This document shows, piece by piece, positions 46,235-55,875 of a stretch of DNA of 64,000 bases. Position numbers and translations under genes: made by a program. The notes beneath the pieces were generated by a model, which saw only the letters and a list, made by a program, of their open reading frames with translations, ran no database searches and was not told where the DNA came from. Position 1 is the stretch's first letter. Each line of letters begins with the position of its first letter. Source of the stretch: Thioalkalivibrio sulfidiphilus (GTDB lineage: Bacteria > Pseudomonadota > Gammaproteobacteria > Ectothiorhodospirales > Ectothiorhodospiraceae); NCBI RefSeq assembly GCF_000377945.1, contig NZ_KB898926.1, positions 1 through 64,000 of the forward strand, in the 5' to 3' direction.

Positions 46235-47971
46235 ATGCCACGCCTCCTGCTGCTACTCCTGATCCTCCTGACTCCCCTGTCCCATGCCGACCCGGTCGTC
46301 GACGAAGCCATGGGACTTGCCCGTCTGGGAGCCGCCGATCTGGCCCTGGCCATCTTGGATCGCCACCCACCGGATCGCCTGACCCACCCGGACCGCTGGA
46401 TGGCCAGGGAGCGGGCGCGTCTCGAGATCCTGGGCATGGAGCAGCGCTGGCAGGGGGTGGTGGACCGTGCCGCACGCCTGCCGGCCGGTCTGCCCCGGGA
46501 GTTCCTCATCTGGGCCCGGACCCGGGAGGCCCATGCCCTGCTGTCCCTGGGGCGTGGCGAGGCGGCCCGCTCGGTGCTGCGGGACCTGATCTGGTTCTCC
46601 GGGGATGCGGTCAGCGAGGCCTGGCTGGATGCCTGGCGCGGCATGCTGGCGGAGAGCTACTGGCAGGACGGGCTGGGTGACGATGCGCTTTCCACGCTGC
46701 GCCGCTGGCGCCAGGATCGGGGCGAGGCGGCGCAGATCCCGCTGCAACTGGAGGCCCGTGTACTGCTGGACCAGGGGCAGGGCGAGGAGGCGGCGCACAT
46801 CCTGGAGCGGGAAACCGGCCACGAGGCCCGCGCCCTGCGGGCGCTGGCCTTGCTGCGCACCGGCAGCCGTCCCGCCGAGGATCTGCATCGGAGCATGACC
46901 CAGGCGGCGGCGACGGCGGACCTGCCCGCCCCGGATCGTGCCCGTTACCTGGCCGTGGCCGCCCTGGCGGCCGCCGAGACCACGGACCTGGCGCGGCGCG
47001 TGGAGGCCCTGGAGCGGGCCTTCGCCGTGCAGGGGCGACTGCCCCGGGAGGAGCAGATGCTGCGCCTGGACAAGGATGCCCTGTGGCTGGCCTATCTGGA
47101 CCTCGGGGAATCCCTGGGCAACGAACGCCAGTTGCTGATCGGCGATGACGACGCCTGGTTCGCCCTGGCGGACAGCCTGGGCAGCCGGTCGAGGATCCAG
47201 GCCCGGGCCCTGTTTGCGGTGGTGGGTGTGCGTGGCGTCGATCCCGAGGGTCGCGCCACCGCCCACCGGCGCCTGGGTGAAAGCCTGCTCGATCGGGATG
47301 ACGGCGCCGAACTGATGGACGTGCTCTACCTGGAGGGCGGGCGCTTCCCGACCCCAGAGGACGTGCCCGCCCCGGTGCGTCACCTGCTGGCCGAGCACGC
47401 CGTGGACCGGGGCGATCTGGATACCGCTTCACGCCTCATGGCGGGACTGTCCCGGCCGCCGGAAGGGGTGGACGGCTTCGAATGGGGCCTGCGCCGGGCC
47501 CGGGTGCTGATCCTGGGGGGGCAGGAGGAGGCGGGCATCGACGCCCTTTACGACCTGCTGTCCGGGGTGCGGCAGTTCGACGCCGAGCGGGCCGACCGGT
47601 TCCTTCAGGTGCTGTTCGATCTGCAGACCCTGCGCCGTCATGATGCCGCCGTGCACCTGTTCCGGGCCGTCGCGCCCCGGCTTACCGACGCCCGCCAGGC
47701 CCGGGAGGTGCTCTACTGGGAGGCGGACTCCCACCAGGCCCTGGGCCAGCACGAGGAGGCGGCCCGGCTGTACCTGCGCTCGGCGGGGCTGGGGGACGGG
47801 CCCTGGGACCCCTGGGGCATGACCGCCCGGTTCCAGGCCGCCGGGGCCCTGGCGGAGGCGGGGCATGTGTCCGATGCCCGTGCCCTGTACCTGGACCTGC
47901 TGCGGGTCACCCGTGAGCCGGAACGCCGTGTGCTGCTGCGTCAGCGCCTGCAACAGCTGGACCTGCGCTGA
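46235..47971 (+). CDS. exported helical-repeat (TPR-like) protein of unknown function
   Basis: 578 residues with an N-terminal signal peptide (MPRLLLLLLILLTPLSHADP). The rest is Ala/Leu/Arg-rich and helical with irregular TPR-like repeats, such as DEAMGLARLGAADLALAILDRH and YWEADSHQALGQHEEAARLYLRSAGLG. TPR proteins in the periplasm usually scaffold envelope complexes. ATG 46235 is chosen over GTG 46229. No clear Shine-Dalgarno is seen, because the GACCACT array runs almost up to the start. No specific family was recognised. Confidence 0.75.
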   Translation: MPRLLLLLLILLTPLSHADPVVDEAMGLARLGAADLALAILDRHPPDRLTHPDRWMARERARLEILGMEQRWQGVVDRAARLPAGLPREFLIWARTREAHALLSLGRGEAARSVLRDLIWFSGDAVSEAWLDAWRGMLAESYWQDGLGDDALSTLRRWRQDRGEAAQIPLQLEARVLLDQGQGEEAAHILERETGHEARALRALALLRTGSRPAEDLHRSMTQAAATADLPAPDRARYLAVAALAAAETTDLARRVEALERAFAVQGRLPREEQMLRLDKDALWLAYLDLGESLGNERQLLIGDDDAWFALADSLGSRSRIQARALFAVVGVRGVDPEGRATAHRRLGESLLDRDDGAELMDVLYLEGGRFPTPEDVPAPVRHLLAEHAVDRGDLDTASRLMAGLSRPPEGVDGFEWGLRRARVLILGGQEEAGIDALYDLLSGVRQFDAERADRFLQVLFDLQTLRRHDAAVHLFRAVAPRLTDARQAREVLYWEADSHQALGQHEEAARLYLRSAGLGDGPWDPWGMTARFQAAGALAEAGHVSDARALYLDLLRVTREPERRVLLRQRLQQLDLR

Positions 47972-48168
47972 GTCCCCATGTTTGCCGGGGTCATGATATG
48001 CGTTCATGCCCTCGGATGGCGCCGCTGGTCTGGCGTCTCGGCATCAGCTAAAGATTTTCCCTGGTTGTGCCGATAGCATGAGGTACACAGAACACTAACG
48101 ATCCCCCGGCGTCTGCATCCGCACGGATGGCGCAAAAAACGATGGGGGACAGACCACCGGAGTCCGAC

Positions 48169-50193
48169 ATGTTCAGCGCCCTCGCCAGGTTGTCCATCCG
48201 CTTCAAGCTGCTGGCAGGTTTCGCCTTCGTCCTTGCCATCCTGCTCATCGTCTCCCTCATCGGTCTGCGCGGTCTGCAGGCTACCCGGGTCATGGTGGAC
48301 GAGATGGTGGGCGAGGTGCAGCCGGTGACCCTGGCCGCCATGGAGGTGGACAGCGCCCTGCACAACGCGGCCTCCTCCCTGGGCTTCTACCTGATGAGCA
48401 AGGAGGACGTGCATCGAGACGCCTACGACGCCAACTTGGCGCGCCTGAGGGAGGCGGTATCCGGCCTGGCGTCCGCCCCCCTGGTGCAGGCCGATCCGGA
48501 ACTCAACCGGCTTGTGACGGCCATCGCCGCGGAGGCCGAGTCCTTCATGGGGTACCGCGACGAGATGGTGGCGGTGGCCACCGATCTCAGCCTCAACATG
48601 CCCGCCATGGAGATCTCCGCGGTCCGGCTCAACCCGTTTGCCCAGGAGTACCTGCAGAACATCTCCCAGATGGCGGCCACGGAGATGAGCGAGGATCTCA
48701 GTGAGACACGCAGGGAGCTGTTCAACGACTTCCACGAGGTGCGTTACGGCATGAGCAACATCATGGCCGGCATCCGGGGATTCGTCGCCTTCCGCGACAC
48801 CGCCTCCCGCGAGAACACCCAGCTGTATCTCAATCGCAACCGCAGCCTGCTGCAATCGATCCAGGAGCGTGGATTCCTGCTCAACTTCGAACAGGAGATG
48901 GGCCTGGAGGAACTCGTTCGCCTTCAGGCCGAGCTGGAGGAAGGTCTGGCCGAATTGTTCCGTGTGCACGGCAGTGACCAGTCCCATCGCGATGCCTACC
49001 TGATCCGCACCCAGGTGGGTCCGCTGCTGTTGCAGAGCAAGGAGCGCATCAACGATCTGGTGTCGCGTCTGGAGGGGCGCATCCAGGTCACCAGCGAGGC
49101 CCTGGTGGACCAGGGGCAGACGGCGCAGCGCGTCATGCTCACCTTCCTGCTCATCGGCCTGGCCCTCGGCGTGCTGGCGGCCATCGTGCTGGCCGGCGCC
49201 ATCGTGCGTCCCCTGCGCCAGGCCATCGTCGCCATGGAGGACATCGCCCAGGGCGAGGGCGACCTGACCCGCACCCTCAAGGAACAGGGCGGCCCCGAGC
49301 TGTCCGCCCTGGCGCGCGCCTTCAACCAGTTCGTGGCCAAGATCCGCAACGCCATGAGCCAGGTCACCGATGCGGTCTCCCAGCTCTCCAGTGCGGCGGA
49401 ACAGATGTCAGTGATCTGTGCCGAGACCAACGAGGGCGTGGAGCGTCAGCGCAACGAGACCGACCGGGTCGCCACCGCCATGAACGAGATGTTCAGCACC
49501 TCCCAGGAGGTGGCCGGCAGCGCCGGTGCTGCGGCCGATGCCACCCATGCCGCCGATCAGGCCGCGCAGGACGGCGAGCGCATCGTCAACGAGGCCATCG
49601 CCTCGATCACCGACCTGGCCCATGAGGTGGAGAACGCCGCCGGCGTGATCGACAGCCTGGGTCAGGACGCGGAGAAGATCGACTCGGTGATGGATGTGAT
49701 CCGCGGCATCGCCGAGCAGACCAACCTGCTGGCGCTCAACGCCGCCATCGAAGCGGCGCGCGCCGGTGAACAGGGCCGTGGCTTTGCGGTGGTGGCCGAT
49801 GAGGTGCGCACCCTGGCCTCACGGACCCAGGAGTCGACCCGCGAGATCCAGCAGATGATCGAGCGCCTGCAGGCCGCTTCCCGCAAGGCAGTTGAGGTGA
49901 TGGAATCCGGGCGCAAGCGCGCCCACGCCACGGTCGAGGCCGCCCACGGTGCAAAGACGTCCCTGGGCACCATCACCGGGGCGGTCAAGACCATCAACGA
50001 GATGAATACGCAGATCGCCGTGGCCTCCAGGGAGCAGAGCCAGGTGGCCGAGGAGATGAACCGCAACGTGGTCAACATCAGCGACGTGGCCGAGGTCAAT
50101 GCCCGTGCCGCCGGTCAGGTGGCCTCGGCCACCCAGGATCTGTCCCGTCTCTCCGCCGAGTTGCGCGGGCTGGTATCCCAGTTCAAGCTCTAG
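48169..50193 (+). CDS. methyl-accepting chemotaxis protein
   Basis: 674 residues. Membrane helix 1 (about 13-33), a long helical periplasmic sensor domain, membrane helix 2 (about 325-345), HAMP (about 346-400) and a C-terminal signalling domain with the CheA/CheW-binding hairpin tip [20 protein letters not shown] followed by [16 protein letters not shown] 48169 has GGAG at ideal spacing, so upstream in-frame ATGs are rejected. The ligand is unknown. No other chemotaxis gene is nearby. Confidence 0.95.
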   Translation: MFSALARLSIRFKLLAGFAFVLAILLIVSLIGLRGLQATRVMVDEMVGEVQPVTLAAMEVDSALHNAASSLGFYLMSKEDVHRDAYDANLARLREAVSGLASAPLVQADPELNRLVTAIAAEAESFMGYRDEMVAVATDLSLNMPAMEISAVRLNPFAQEYLQNISQMAATEMSEDLSETRRELFNDFHEVRYGMSNIMAGIRGFVAFRDTASRENTQLYLNRNRSLLQSIQERGFLLNFEQEMGLEELVRLQAELEEGLAELFRVHGSDQSHRDAYLIRTQVGPLLLQSKERINDLVSRLEGRIQVTSEALVDQGQTAQRVMLTFLLIGLALGVLAAIVLAGAIVRPLRQAIVAMEDIAQGEGDLTRTLKEQGGPELSALARAFNQFVAKIRNAMSQVTDAVSQLSSAAEQMSVICAETNEGVERQRNETDRVATAMNEMFSTSQEVAGSAGAAADATHAADQAAQDGERIVNEAIASITDLAHEVENAAGVIDSLGQDAEKIDSVMDVIRGIAEQTNLLALNAAIEAARAGEQGRGFAVVADEVRTLASRTQESTREIQQMIERLQAASRKAVEVMESGRKRAHATVEAAHGAKTSLGTITGAVKTINEMNTQIAVASREQSQVAEEMNRNVVNISDVAEVNARAAGQVASATQDLSRLSAELRGLVSQFKL

Positions 50194-50274
50194 CCCGCAT
50201 ATCTCACCGGTCGGACACCGGCGGACGCGAATCCTTCGCCTGCTTCCGCGATCCCGGTGAGATATGCGGGCTAG
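50190..50274. repeat. 85-bp element with perfect 21-bp inverted repeats at the MCP stop codon
   Basis: CTAGCCCGCATATCTCACCG(G) at 50190-50210 is exactly repeated in inverse at 50254-50274. The MCP stop TAG (50191-50193) lies inside the left arm. A single similar arm (GTGAGACGTGCGGGCTA) occurs at 36900-36916, again overlapping a stop codon. Confidence 0.8.
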
Positions 50275-50295
50275 CAGGTTGGCTGGGAGATCACC

Positions 50296-50796
50296 ATGGA
50301 CCATGATGCCGTGATCCAGACGCCCGTCGGGCGTCTGGGCATTCGTTGCGATGGTGGCAAGCTGCTGAGCGCCATCGACTATCTTTCCGACACGACACCG
50401 CTTTGTGCGCCGCGTCATGACTTGTCCGCGGAAGTGGCGCGTCAGCTTCGTTGTTACTTCGACGATCCCGCGTTTCGTTTTGATCTGCCGCTGGCCGAGC
50501 TGGGTACGCCCTTTCAACGCCGGGTCTGGTCGGCCTTGCTTGAAATCCCTTGTGGTGAAACACGCAGCTACGGCGAGATCGCCCAAGCGCTTGCCAGTGG
50601 TGCGCGCGCCGTGGGCGGCGCCTGCGCGCGCAATCCGCTCATCATCGTGGTGCCCTGTCATCGTGTGGTGCCCGCGGGTGGCGGACTGGGCGGTTACGGA
50701 GGCAGTACGCGGGGTGCGGAGGTGGACATCAAGGCCTGGTTGCTGCGCCATGAGGCGCGTGATGCGAGAGCCTGCATTCACCGCGCGCACAAATAA
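50296..50796 (+). CDS. ogt: methylated-DNA-[protein]-cysteine S-methyltransferase
   Basis: 166 residues. The alkyl-acceptor Cys121 lies in IVVPCHRVVPAGGGLGGYGG, preceded by the DNA-binding helix TPFQRRVWSALLEIPCGETRSYGEIA. It removes methyl groups from O6-methylguanine in a suicide reaction. ogt rather than ada is chosen because the Ada N-terminal domain is absent. Its upstream region holds the 85-bp inverted repeat. Confidence 0.94.
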   Translation: MDHDAVIQTPVGRLGIRCDGGKLLSAIDYLSDTTPLCAPRHDLSAEVARQLRCYFDDPAFRFDLPLAELGTPFQRRVWSALLEIPCGETRSYGEIAQALASGARAVGGACARNPLIIVVPCHRVVPAGGGLGGYGGSTRGAEVDIKAWLLRHEARDARACIHRAHK

Positions 50797-51249
50797 TTTC
50801 ATCAGACAGCGAATAAATGCGGGGCTTGCAGCGTCATTGTGGTGTCGTGCTGCGGTGAATCGAGTGCTCACGCTATATTAGAAAATGCTGTTGTTTTTCT
50901 GTTTCTTGACATTGCACCAGTGCTTTATCAGGCTATAGCCCAGTCATGAGCAGGACGTATCGGGAGAGGGCACGCTCATGACTGCAAATAAGAAAACAGA
51001 AAGTTTTGGGAGGTTGGTATGCAAGTAGTCTGGGCTGTGTTCGCGGTGGCACCCACGCCATGCAGCGAGTGGTCCGCATCTTAGGCCGTCACTCCAACAT
51101 TGTTTTCGTCACATAAAAACTGTGGCACGGCCAATCCAGGTCTCCTGTCCGTTTCAAGATCAACATGGAATGCAATCCTGGACCAGACAGGTTGTCTTGG
51201 GATGGTCATCCCTGCCGCGAACGAAGTGAATCTATAGATGGAGGTTTCC
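50797..51249. other. 450-bp gap upstream of soxA1: stem-loop and possible promoter
   Basis: No gene is seen. An 11-bp perfect inverted repeat (CAGTCATGAGC, 50941-50951, against 50974-50984) forms a stem-loop. A TTGACA at 50906-50911 has no well-spaced -10. The gap is AT-richer than its surroundings and probably holds the regulatory region of the sox genes. Confidence 0.45.
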
Positions 51250-52083
51250 ATGTTTAAGAAAGCCTTGCTGGCGTTGCCTCTGGCCCTGACCGTTGGGGTC
51301 TCGGCTCACGCTAAGGATCCGGTGGAAGTGCTTCAGGGGTTGATCAATTCCATCGACTCCCCCTACCTGACCCAGAGTGAACAGAACCTGATGATGATGC
51401 CGGACAACCCTGCCCTGTGGGTTGCCGAGGATGGCAGGGCGCTGTTCCACACGCCTCGCGGCCCCAACAACGTCTCCATGGAGGCCTGTGACTTCGGCAA
51501 GGGTCCTGGCGTGCTGGAAGGCGTGTATGTCGAGATGCCCCGTTACTTCGCCGATACCGGTCGCGTGATGGATCTGGAGACCCGCATCGTCCACTGCATG
51601 ACCACCGTGCAGGGCTTCCCCGCCGATGATCCGGCCGTGCGTGCGCGTCATAACAACGACTCCGACCACATGAAGCTGCAGACCTACATCGCCAGCTACT
51701 CCAACGGCATGCCCTGGAATCCGCCCCTGAGCCATCCACTGGAGAAGGCCCTGCGTGACGCCGGTGAGCAGATGTTCTTCCGCCGTGCCGGTGCGCTGGA
51801 CATGAACTGTGCCACCTGCCACAGCCAGACCGGCAAGCGCATCCGTGCATCCGTACTGCCCAACGCCAACGTGCCCCAGGAGTGGACCAAGGCCGTTTCC
51901 TGGCCCGCCTTCCGCGTGGGTCATGACCACGTGCGCAGCTCCCAGCACCGTGTGCGCGGCTGCTACTGGCAGATGCGTCAAGGCCAGATCGTGGCCGGTT
52001 CCGACGCCTCCATCGCGCTGATTTCCTACTGGACCGATCTCGCGCGCGGCCAGCCGGCCATCCTGCCTGACATGAAGCGCTGA
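51250..52083 (+). CDS. soxA: SoxA, L-cysteine S-thiosulfotransferase subunit (copy 1)
   Basis: 277 residues with a signal peptide (MFKKALLALPLALTVGVSAHA). One haem motif, CATCH (187-191), and the active-site cysteine Cys238 in RVRGCYWQMR are present. The second haem site of diheme SoxA is missing; Cys80 and Cys116 remain and may form a disulfide, as in single-haem SoxA proteins. With SoxX it couples thiosulfate to the SoxY carrier in the periplasm. ATG 51250 is chosen because GGAGG precedes it and the start matches copy 2. soxX follows after 25 bp. Confidence 0.93.
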   Translation: MFKKALLALPLALTVGVSAHAKDPVEVLQGLINSIDSPYLTQSEQNLMMMPDNPALWVAEDGRALFHTPRGPNNVSMEACDFGKGPGVLEGVYVEMPRYFADTGRVMDLETRIVHCMTTVQGFPADDPAVRARHNNDSDHMKLQTYIASYSNGMPWNPPLSHPLEKALRDAGEQMFFRRAGALDMNCATCHSQTGKRIRASVLPNANVPQEWTKAVSWPAFRVGHDHVRSSQHRVRGCYWQMRQGQIVAGSDASIALISYWTDLARGQPAILPDMKR

Positions 52084-52108
52084 TCCCGGACGCAACAGGA
52101 GATAGAAA

Positions 52109-52807
52109 ATGATGTTGATCAAGAAAACCACCCTTGCGGCCGGTGCCGCCGCCCTTGCGGCCCTGCTGATCGTTGGCTGCGCCGCCACCGATACGGCTGA
52201 CACCGCCACGGCGGCCAAGCCGGACTACACCAAGATGAGCTCCAAGGAACTGGCCGAATACCTCATCTTCGAGGCCGGCGGCTTCCGTCTGGATCAGCCC
52301 ACCCAGGAAGGCACCACGGTGCGCGAGCGTCAGACGCAGGACAACCTGCAGAAGATCTGCTCCGAGACCCGTAACCAGCCCTCCCCGGAGCAGGCCGGCC
52401 AGATCATCGCCGATGCCCGTGCCTCCATCACCTATCCCGAAGGTGGCATCCAGCTGGGTGACTGGCGCAAGGGCCGCGAACTGGCCTGGTCCGGTTTCGG
52501 CTTCCGCGTGGGCCACAACAACGACGACCACAGCCGTCGTGAAGTGGGCGGCAACTGCTACAACTGCCACCAGATGGCCACCGACCGTGTCGGCGGTAAC
52601 CTGGGCCCCAGCCTGACCGGCTATGGCAAGAGCCGTGGCAACAACGACGCCACCCGTCGTTTTGTCTACGAGATCATCTACAACGCTCATGCCTACTTCC
52701 CCTGCACCAACATGCCTCGCATGGGTGCCAACGGGCTGCTGAGCCAGCAGGCGATTGCCGACATCATGGCCTACGTGCTTGATCCGGATTCCCCGGTCAA
52801 CAAGTAA
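52109..52807 (+). CDS. soxX: SoxX cytochrome c subunit, lipoprotein form (copy 1)
   Basis: 232 residues. A lipoprotein signal (ALLIVGC, Cys24) predicts membrane anchoring. The haem c site is CYNCH (150-154), and a Met in PCTNMPRMG (about 202-205) is the probable sixth ligand. Cys84 and Cys199 are further cysteines kept in all three copies. SoxX accepts electrons from SoxA. It follows soxA with AGGAG at good spacing, and a terminator lies downstream. Confidence 0.92.
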   Translation: MMLIKKTTLAAGAAALAALLIVGCAATDTADTATAAKPDYTKMSSKELAEYLIFEAGGFRLDQPTQEGTTVRERQTQDNLQKICSETRNQPSPEQAGQIIADARASITYPEGGIQLGDWRKGRELAWSGFGFRVGHNNDDHSRREVGGNCYNCHQMATDRVGGNLGPSLTGYGKSRGNNDATRRFVYEIIYNAHAYFPCTNMPRMGANGLLSQQAIADIMAYVLDPDSPVNK

Positions 52808-52851
52808 GCACCTGATGTCCTAGCTGTCGCTTCGGCGTTCAGCGAAGCCTT

Positions 52852-52882
52852 GAGGCCACCGGCGTCAGCCGGTGGCCTTTTT
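52852..52882 (+). terminator. terminator after soxX1
   Basis: The hairpin AGGCCACCGGCGTCAGCCGG with a closing TGGCCT is followed by TTTTTC. It separates the first soxAX pair from the second. Confidence 0.88.
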
Positions 52883-53199
52883 CGTTTCTGTGTCTCTGTA
52901 CTGGACGTGAAAAATAAGTAATTAATCGAATACTTATTCTTGTTGACAAGATCCGGCGTTGGCGCATATTGATGCCACCGCTGTAACCGGGCCTCGCTTC
53001 AGTTCGAGGCTCTTGCTGCGGTTGCTCCGTCGGCAGGACGTGGTTTTCTGTCGGTGGTGTGACGACTGTGGTATCCTCGACAGTGCTGTCCCCCCCCCGT
53101 TCTGCCTCAACGAGACCCGGCCCGCCCCAGGGACCGGGAACTTGTGCGGTGCACATCATCCCCCTTAACCGAAGTCACCGTTGTGGTGGAGGTTTTTCC
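52883..53199 (+). promoter_or_regulatory. promoter and long leader of soxA2X2
   Basis: TTGACA (52943-52948) and CATATT (52965-52970), spaced 16, form a plausible sigma-70 promoter. The predicted leader is about 220 nt and contains a run of nine C residues (53090-53098). No gene is seen in it. Confidence 0.5.
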
Positions 53200-54042
53200 A
53201 TGATGAAGAAAGTGTTGCTGGCCTTGCCCGTGGCCCTGGCGATCGGCGTCGCGGCCCATGCGCAACCGGCGAAGGATCCCGTGTTGGTGCTCGAGGCGTT
53301 GATAGGCAAGGTGGATTCAGCCTACCTGACCCAGAGCGAGCAGAACCTGATGATGATGGCGGACAATCCCGCCCTGTGGACCATGGAGGATGGCAAGGCC
53401 CTGTTCCACACCCCCCGGGGCCCGAACAACGTCTCCCTGGAAAGCTGCGATTTCGGCAAGGGCCCGGGCGTGCTGGCGGGTGCCTACACGGAACTGCCCC
53501 GCTTCTTTGCCGATACCGGGCGGGTCATGGACCTGGAAAGCCGCCTGGTGCATTGCATGATGACCCTCCAGGGCTTCCCAGCCGATGACCCCGCGGTGCG
53601 CGTGCGCGACGGCTCCAACTCGGACCACATGAAGCTGCAGACCTATATCGCTGCCCAGTCGAGTGGCATGCCCTGGAATCCGCCCATGAAGCATCCCCTG
53701 GAGAAGGCCATGCGTGATGCCGGCGAGTACATCTTCTATCGCCGCAGCGGCACCATGGACTTCAACTGTGCCACCTGCCACACCCAGACCGGTAAGCGCG
53801 TGCGCGCCTCGGTGCTGCCTAACTCCAGCATTCCAGAGGAGTGGACCAAGGCAGTCTCCTGGCCTGCATTCCGCGTGGGCCACGACCACGTGCGCAGCAG
53901 CCAGCACCGGGTGCGTGAGTGTTACTGGCAGATGCGTCACGCGGTGCCCATCGGCGGTTCCGATGCCACCATCGCGCTGATCTCTTACTGGACCGATCTC
54001 GCGCGCGGCCAGCCGGCAATCCTGCCTGACATGAAGCGCTGA
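53200..54042 (+). CDS. soxA: SoxA (copy 2)
   Basis: 280 residues, closely similar to copy 1 across its length, with an identical C-terminal GQPAILPDMKR. Signal peptide MMKKVLLALPVALAIGVAAHA, haem motif CATCH, active-site cysteine in RVRECYWQMR; the first haem site is again absent. GGAGG lies 7 bases before ATG 53200. The similarity points to a tandem duplication of the soxAX pair, followed by many substitutions, so it is not an assembly artefact. Its own promoter and terminator suggest independent control. Confidence 0.93.
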   Translation: MMKKVLLALPVALAIGVAAHAQPAKDPVLVLEALIGKVDSAYLTQSEQNLMMMADNPALWTMEDGKALFHTPRGPNNVSLESCDFGKGPGVLAGAYTELPRFFADTGRVMDLESRLVHCMMTLQGFPADDPAVRVRDGSNSDHMKLQTYIAAQSSGMPWNPPMKHPLEKAMRDAGEYIFYRRSGTMDFNCATCHTQTGKRVRASVLPNSSIPEEWTKAVSWPAFRVGHDHVRSSQHRVRECYWQMRHAVPIGGSDATIALISYWTDLARGQPAILPDMKR

Positions 54043-54067
54043 TCCCGACGCAGACTGGAGACTTGAT

Positions 54068-54769
54068 ATGATGACCCTGAACAAGACCCGCTTTGCGGCC
54101 GGACTAGCCGCGATCACGCTGATGCTGCTGGTCACTGCCTGTGCTGGACCCGAGTCCGGCAAGGCGGATGCATCCGGCAAGGTCGACTACACGAAGATGA
54201 GCGCCAAGGAACTGGGCGAGTACCTGATCTTCGAGTCCAACAGCTTCCGCCTGGACATGCCCACCCAGGAGGGGACGACCGCCCGGGAGCGCATGATGCA
54301 GGATGACCTGCAGATGCTGTGCTCCCAGACCCGCAACCAGCCCAGCCCCGAACAGGCAGGCCGGATCATTGCCGAGGCGAGGGCCTCGATGAAGTATCCG
54401 GAAGGTGGTATCCAGCTGGGTGACTGGCAGCGGGGCGGCAACCTCGCCTGGGGTGGTTTCGGCTTCCGCCTCGCGGATCAGTCCGACGACCACAGCCGGC
54501 GTGCAGCGGACGGCGCCTGCTACAACTGTCATGCCCTCTCACCCCAGCGTACCGGTGGCTCCCTGGGGCCGAGCCTGACCGGTTATGGCAAGAGCCGCGG
54601 TGACAGCGAGGCCACGCGTCGTTTCATCTACGAGATGATCTACAACCCCCACGCCTATTTCCCCTGCACCAACATGCCGCGCATGGGCTACAAGGGCGTG
54701 CTCAATGAACAGGCCATTGCCGACATCATGGCCTACCTGCTGCACCCGGATTCCCCGGTCAACAAATAA
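54068..54769 (+). CDS. soxX: SoxX, lipoprotein form (copy 2)
   Basis: 233 residues. Lipobox LLVTAC, haem motif CYNCH, Met ligand segment PCTNMPRMG and the C-terminal HPDSPVNK shared with the other copies. The spacing to soxA2 is 25 bp, the same as in copy 1, which supports duplication as a unit. GGAG precedes the start by 7 bases. Confidence 0.92.
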   Translation: MMTLNKTRFAAGLAAITLMLLVTACAGPESGKADASGKVDYTKMSAKELGEYLIFESNSFRLDMPTQEGTTARERMMQDDLQMLCSQTRNQPSPEQAGRIIAEARASMKYPEGGIQLGDWQRGGNLAWGGFGFRLADQSDDHSRRAADGACYNCHALSPQRTGGSLGPSLTGYGKSRGDSEATRRFIYEMIYNPHAYFPCTNMPRMGYKGVLNEQAIADIMAYLLHPDSPVNK

Positions 54770-54805
54770 CAGGACGATCGTTGCGCAGGGATGCGCCGCA
54801 TTGAT

Positions 54806-54848
54806 GAGCCGCCGGTGCTTTGATACATGAGCCGGCGGTTTTCTTTTG
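54806..54848 (+). terminator. probable terminator after soxX2
   Basis: Stem CCGCCGG/CCGGCGG with a loop of about 18 bases, followed by TTTTCTTTT. It is weaker than the terminator of copy 1. Confidence 0.6.
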
Positions 54849-55059
54849 TCAGCAGATGTGGTCTAGAGCGACGGTGACGGTGTGTGCCTCGTCGCCTGCC
54901 TGTCGCGATGTGCGTGACCTCCAGGCCTGCCGCGCTTGCGCATGGGGCGGCCTGCTGATCGGGAGCCTGCGGCTGACGACGGGCACGGCCCGCCCTATGT
55001 GTCTGCTGATGCGCATTCAAAGACAAGATATTTGCCGTGCACGACACTAAAATGGCGGC

Positions 55060-55875
55060 ATGCGCGTATTGTTGTTGCCAATCCTTCTCGCCTGTCTCGG
55101 TGCAGGCCTAGTCCTGGCCCAGCCAGCCCCGGTGCCCGAAGAAGGTGCCGACAGCATCGCCGACTACCGGCGCATGCTGCGGGAGGGCAATCCCGGAGAA
55201 TTGTGGGTGGCACGGGGGCAGCAGCTGTTTCATGCCCCCCGCGGTCCCAATGCCGTCTCCCTGGAGGCATGTGACCTGGGCCTGGGCGCTGGTGTGCTGG
55301 ATGGCGCCTATGCCGCCCTGCCGCGCTATTTCGAGGACGCGGGCCGGGTGCAGGACCTGGAGTCCCGGCTGGTGCACTGCATGGTGAACCTGCAGGGCTT
55401 TGACCGGGCGCAACTGCTCCAGGATGCCTTCTCCACCGGCGAGCGGGAGTCGGACATGGAGGCTCTGGCGGTCTACGTAGCCTCCCGCTCCAATGGCATG
55501 CCGCTGGACGTGCAGCTGGAACATCCCCGGGAACTGGAGCTGTATCGCATCGGCGAGACCCTGTTCCACCGGCGCAGCGGACCACTGGACATGTCCTGCG
55601 CCACCTGCCACAGCCGGGAGTCCCGCCGTATCCGCCTGCAAACCCTGATGAACATCAACAGCCCCGTGCAGGTGCGCGAGGTGATGGGCAGCTGGCCCAC
55701 CTACCGGGTGTCCCACGGCACGGTGCGCACGCTCCAGCACCGCATGTGGGACTGCCACTGGCAGATGCGCCTGCCCGATGTGGAGTATGTCTCCGATGCC
55801 ACCGTGGCGCTGATCCTGTATCTCACCGAGCAGGGCAGGGGAGGGGTCATCGATGTGCCCAGCATCCGTCGCTGA
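55060..55875 (+). CDS. soxA: SoxA (copy 3, divergent)
   Basis: 271 residues. Signal peptide ending near LGAGLVLAQP. Haem motif CATCH in PLDMSCATCHSRESRRIR and active-site cysteine in RMWDCHWQMR. It keeps the SoxA layout but is clearly more divergent than copies 1 and 2. The first haem site is again missing. Its end overlaps soxX3 by 23 bases, so the two are translationally coupled. The substrate might differ from the other copies, but no residue shows this directly. Confidence 0.92.
   Translation: MRVLLLPILLACLGAGLVLAQPAPVPEEGADSIADYRRMLREGNPGELWVARGQQLFHAPRGPNAVSLEACDLGLGAGVLDGAYAALPRYFEDAGRVQDLESRLVHCMVNLQGFDRAQLLQDAFSTGERESDMEALAVYVASRSNGMPLDVQLEHPRELELYRIGETLFHRRSGPLDMSCATCHSRESRRIRLQTLMNINSPVQVREVMGSWPTYRVSHGTVRTLQHRMWDCHWQMRLPDVEYVSDATVALILYLTEQGRGGVIDVPSIRR

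Noticed and set aside
51250-54769. soxAX copies 1 and 2 as an assembly duplication
   Set aside because: The copies differ at many positions, have different leaders and terminators, and are flanked by different sequence.
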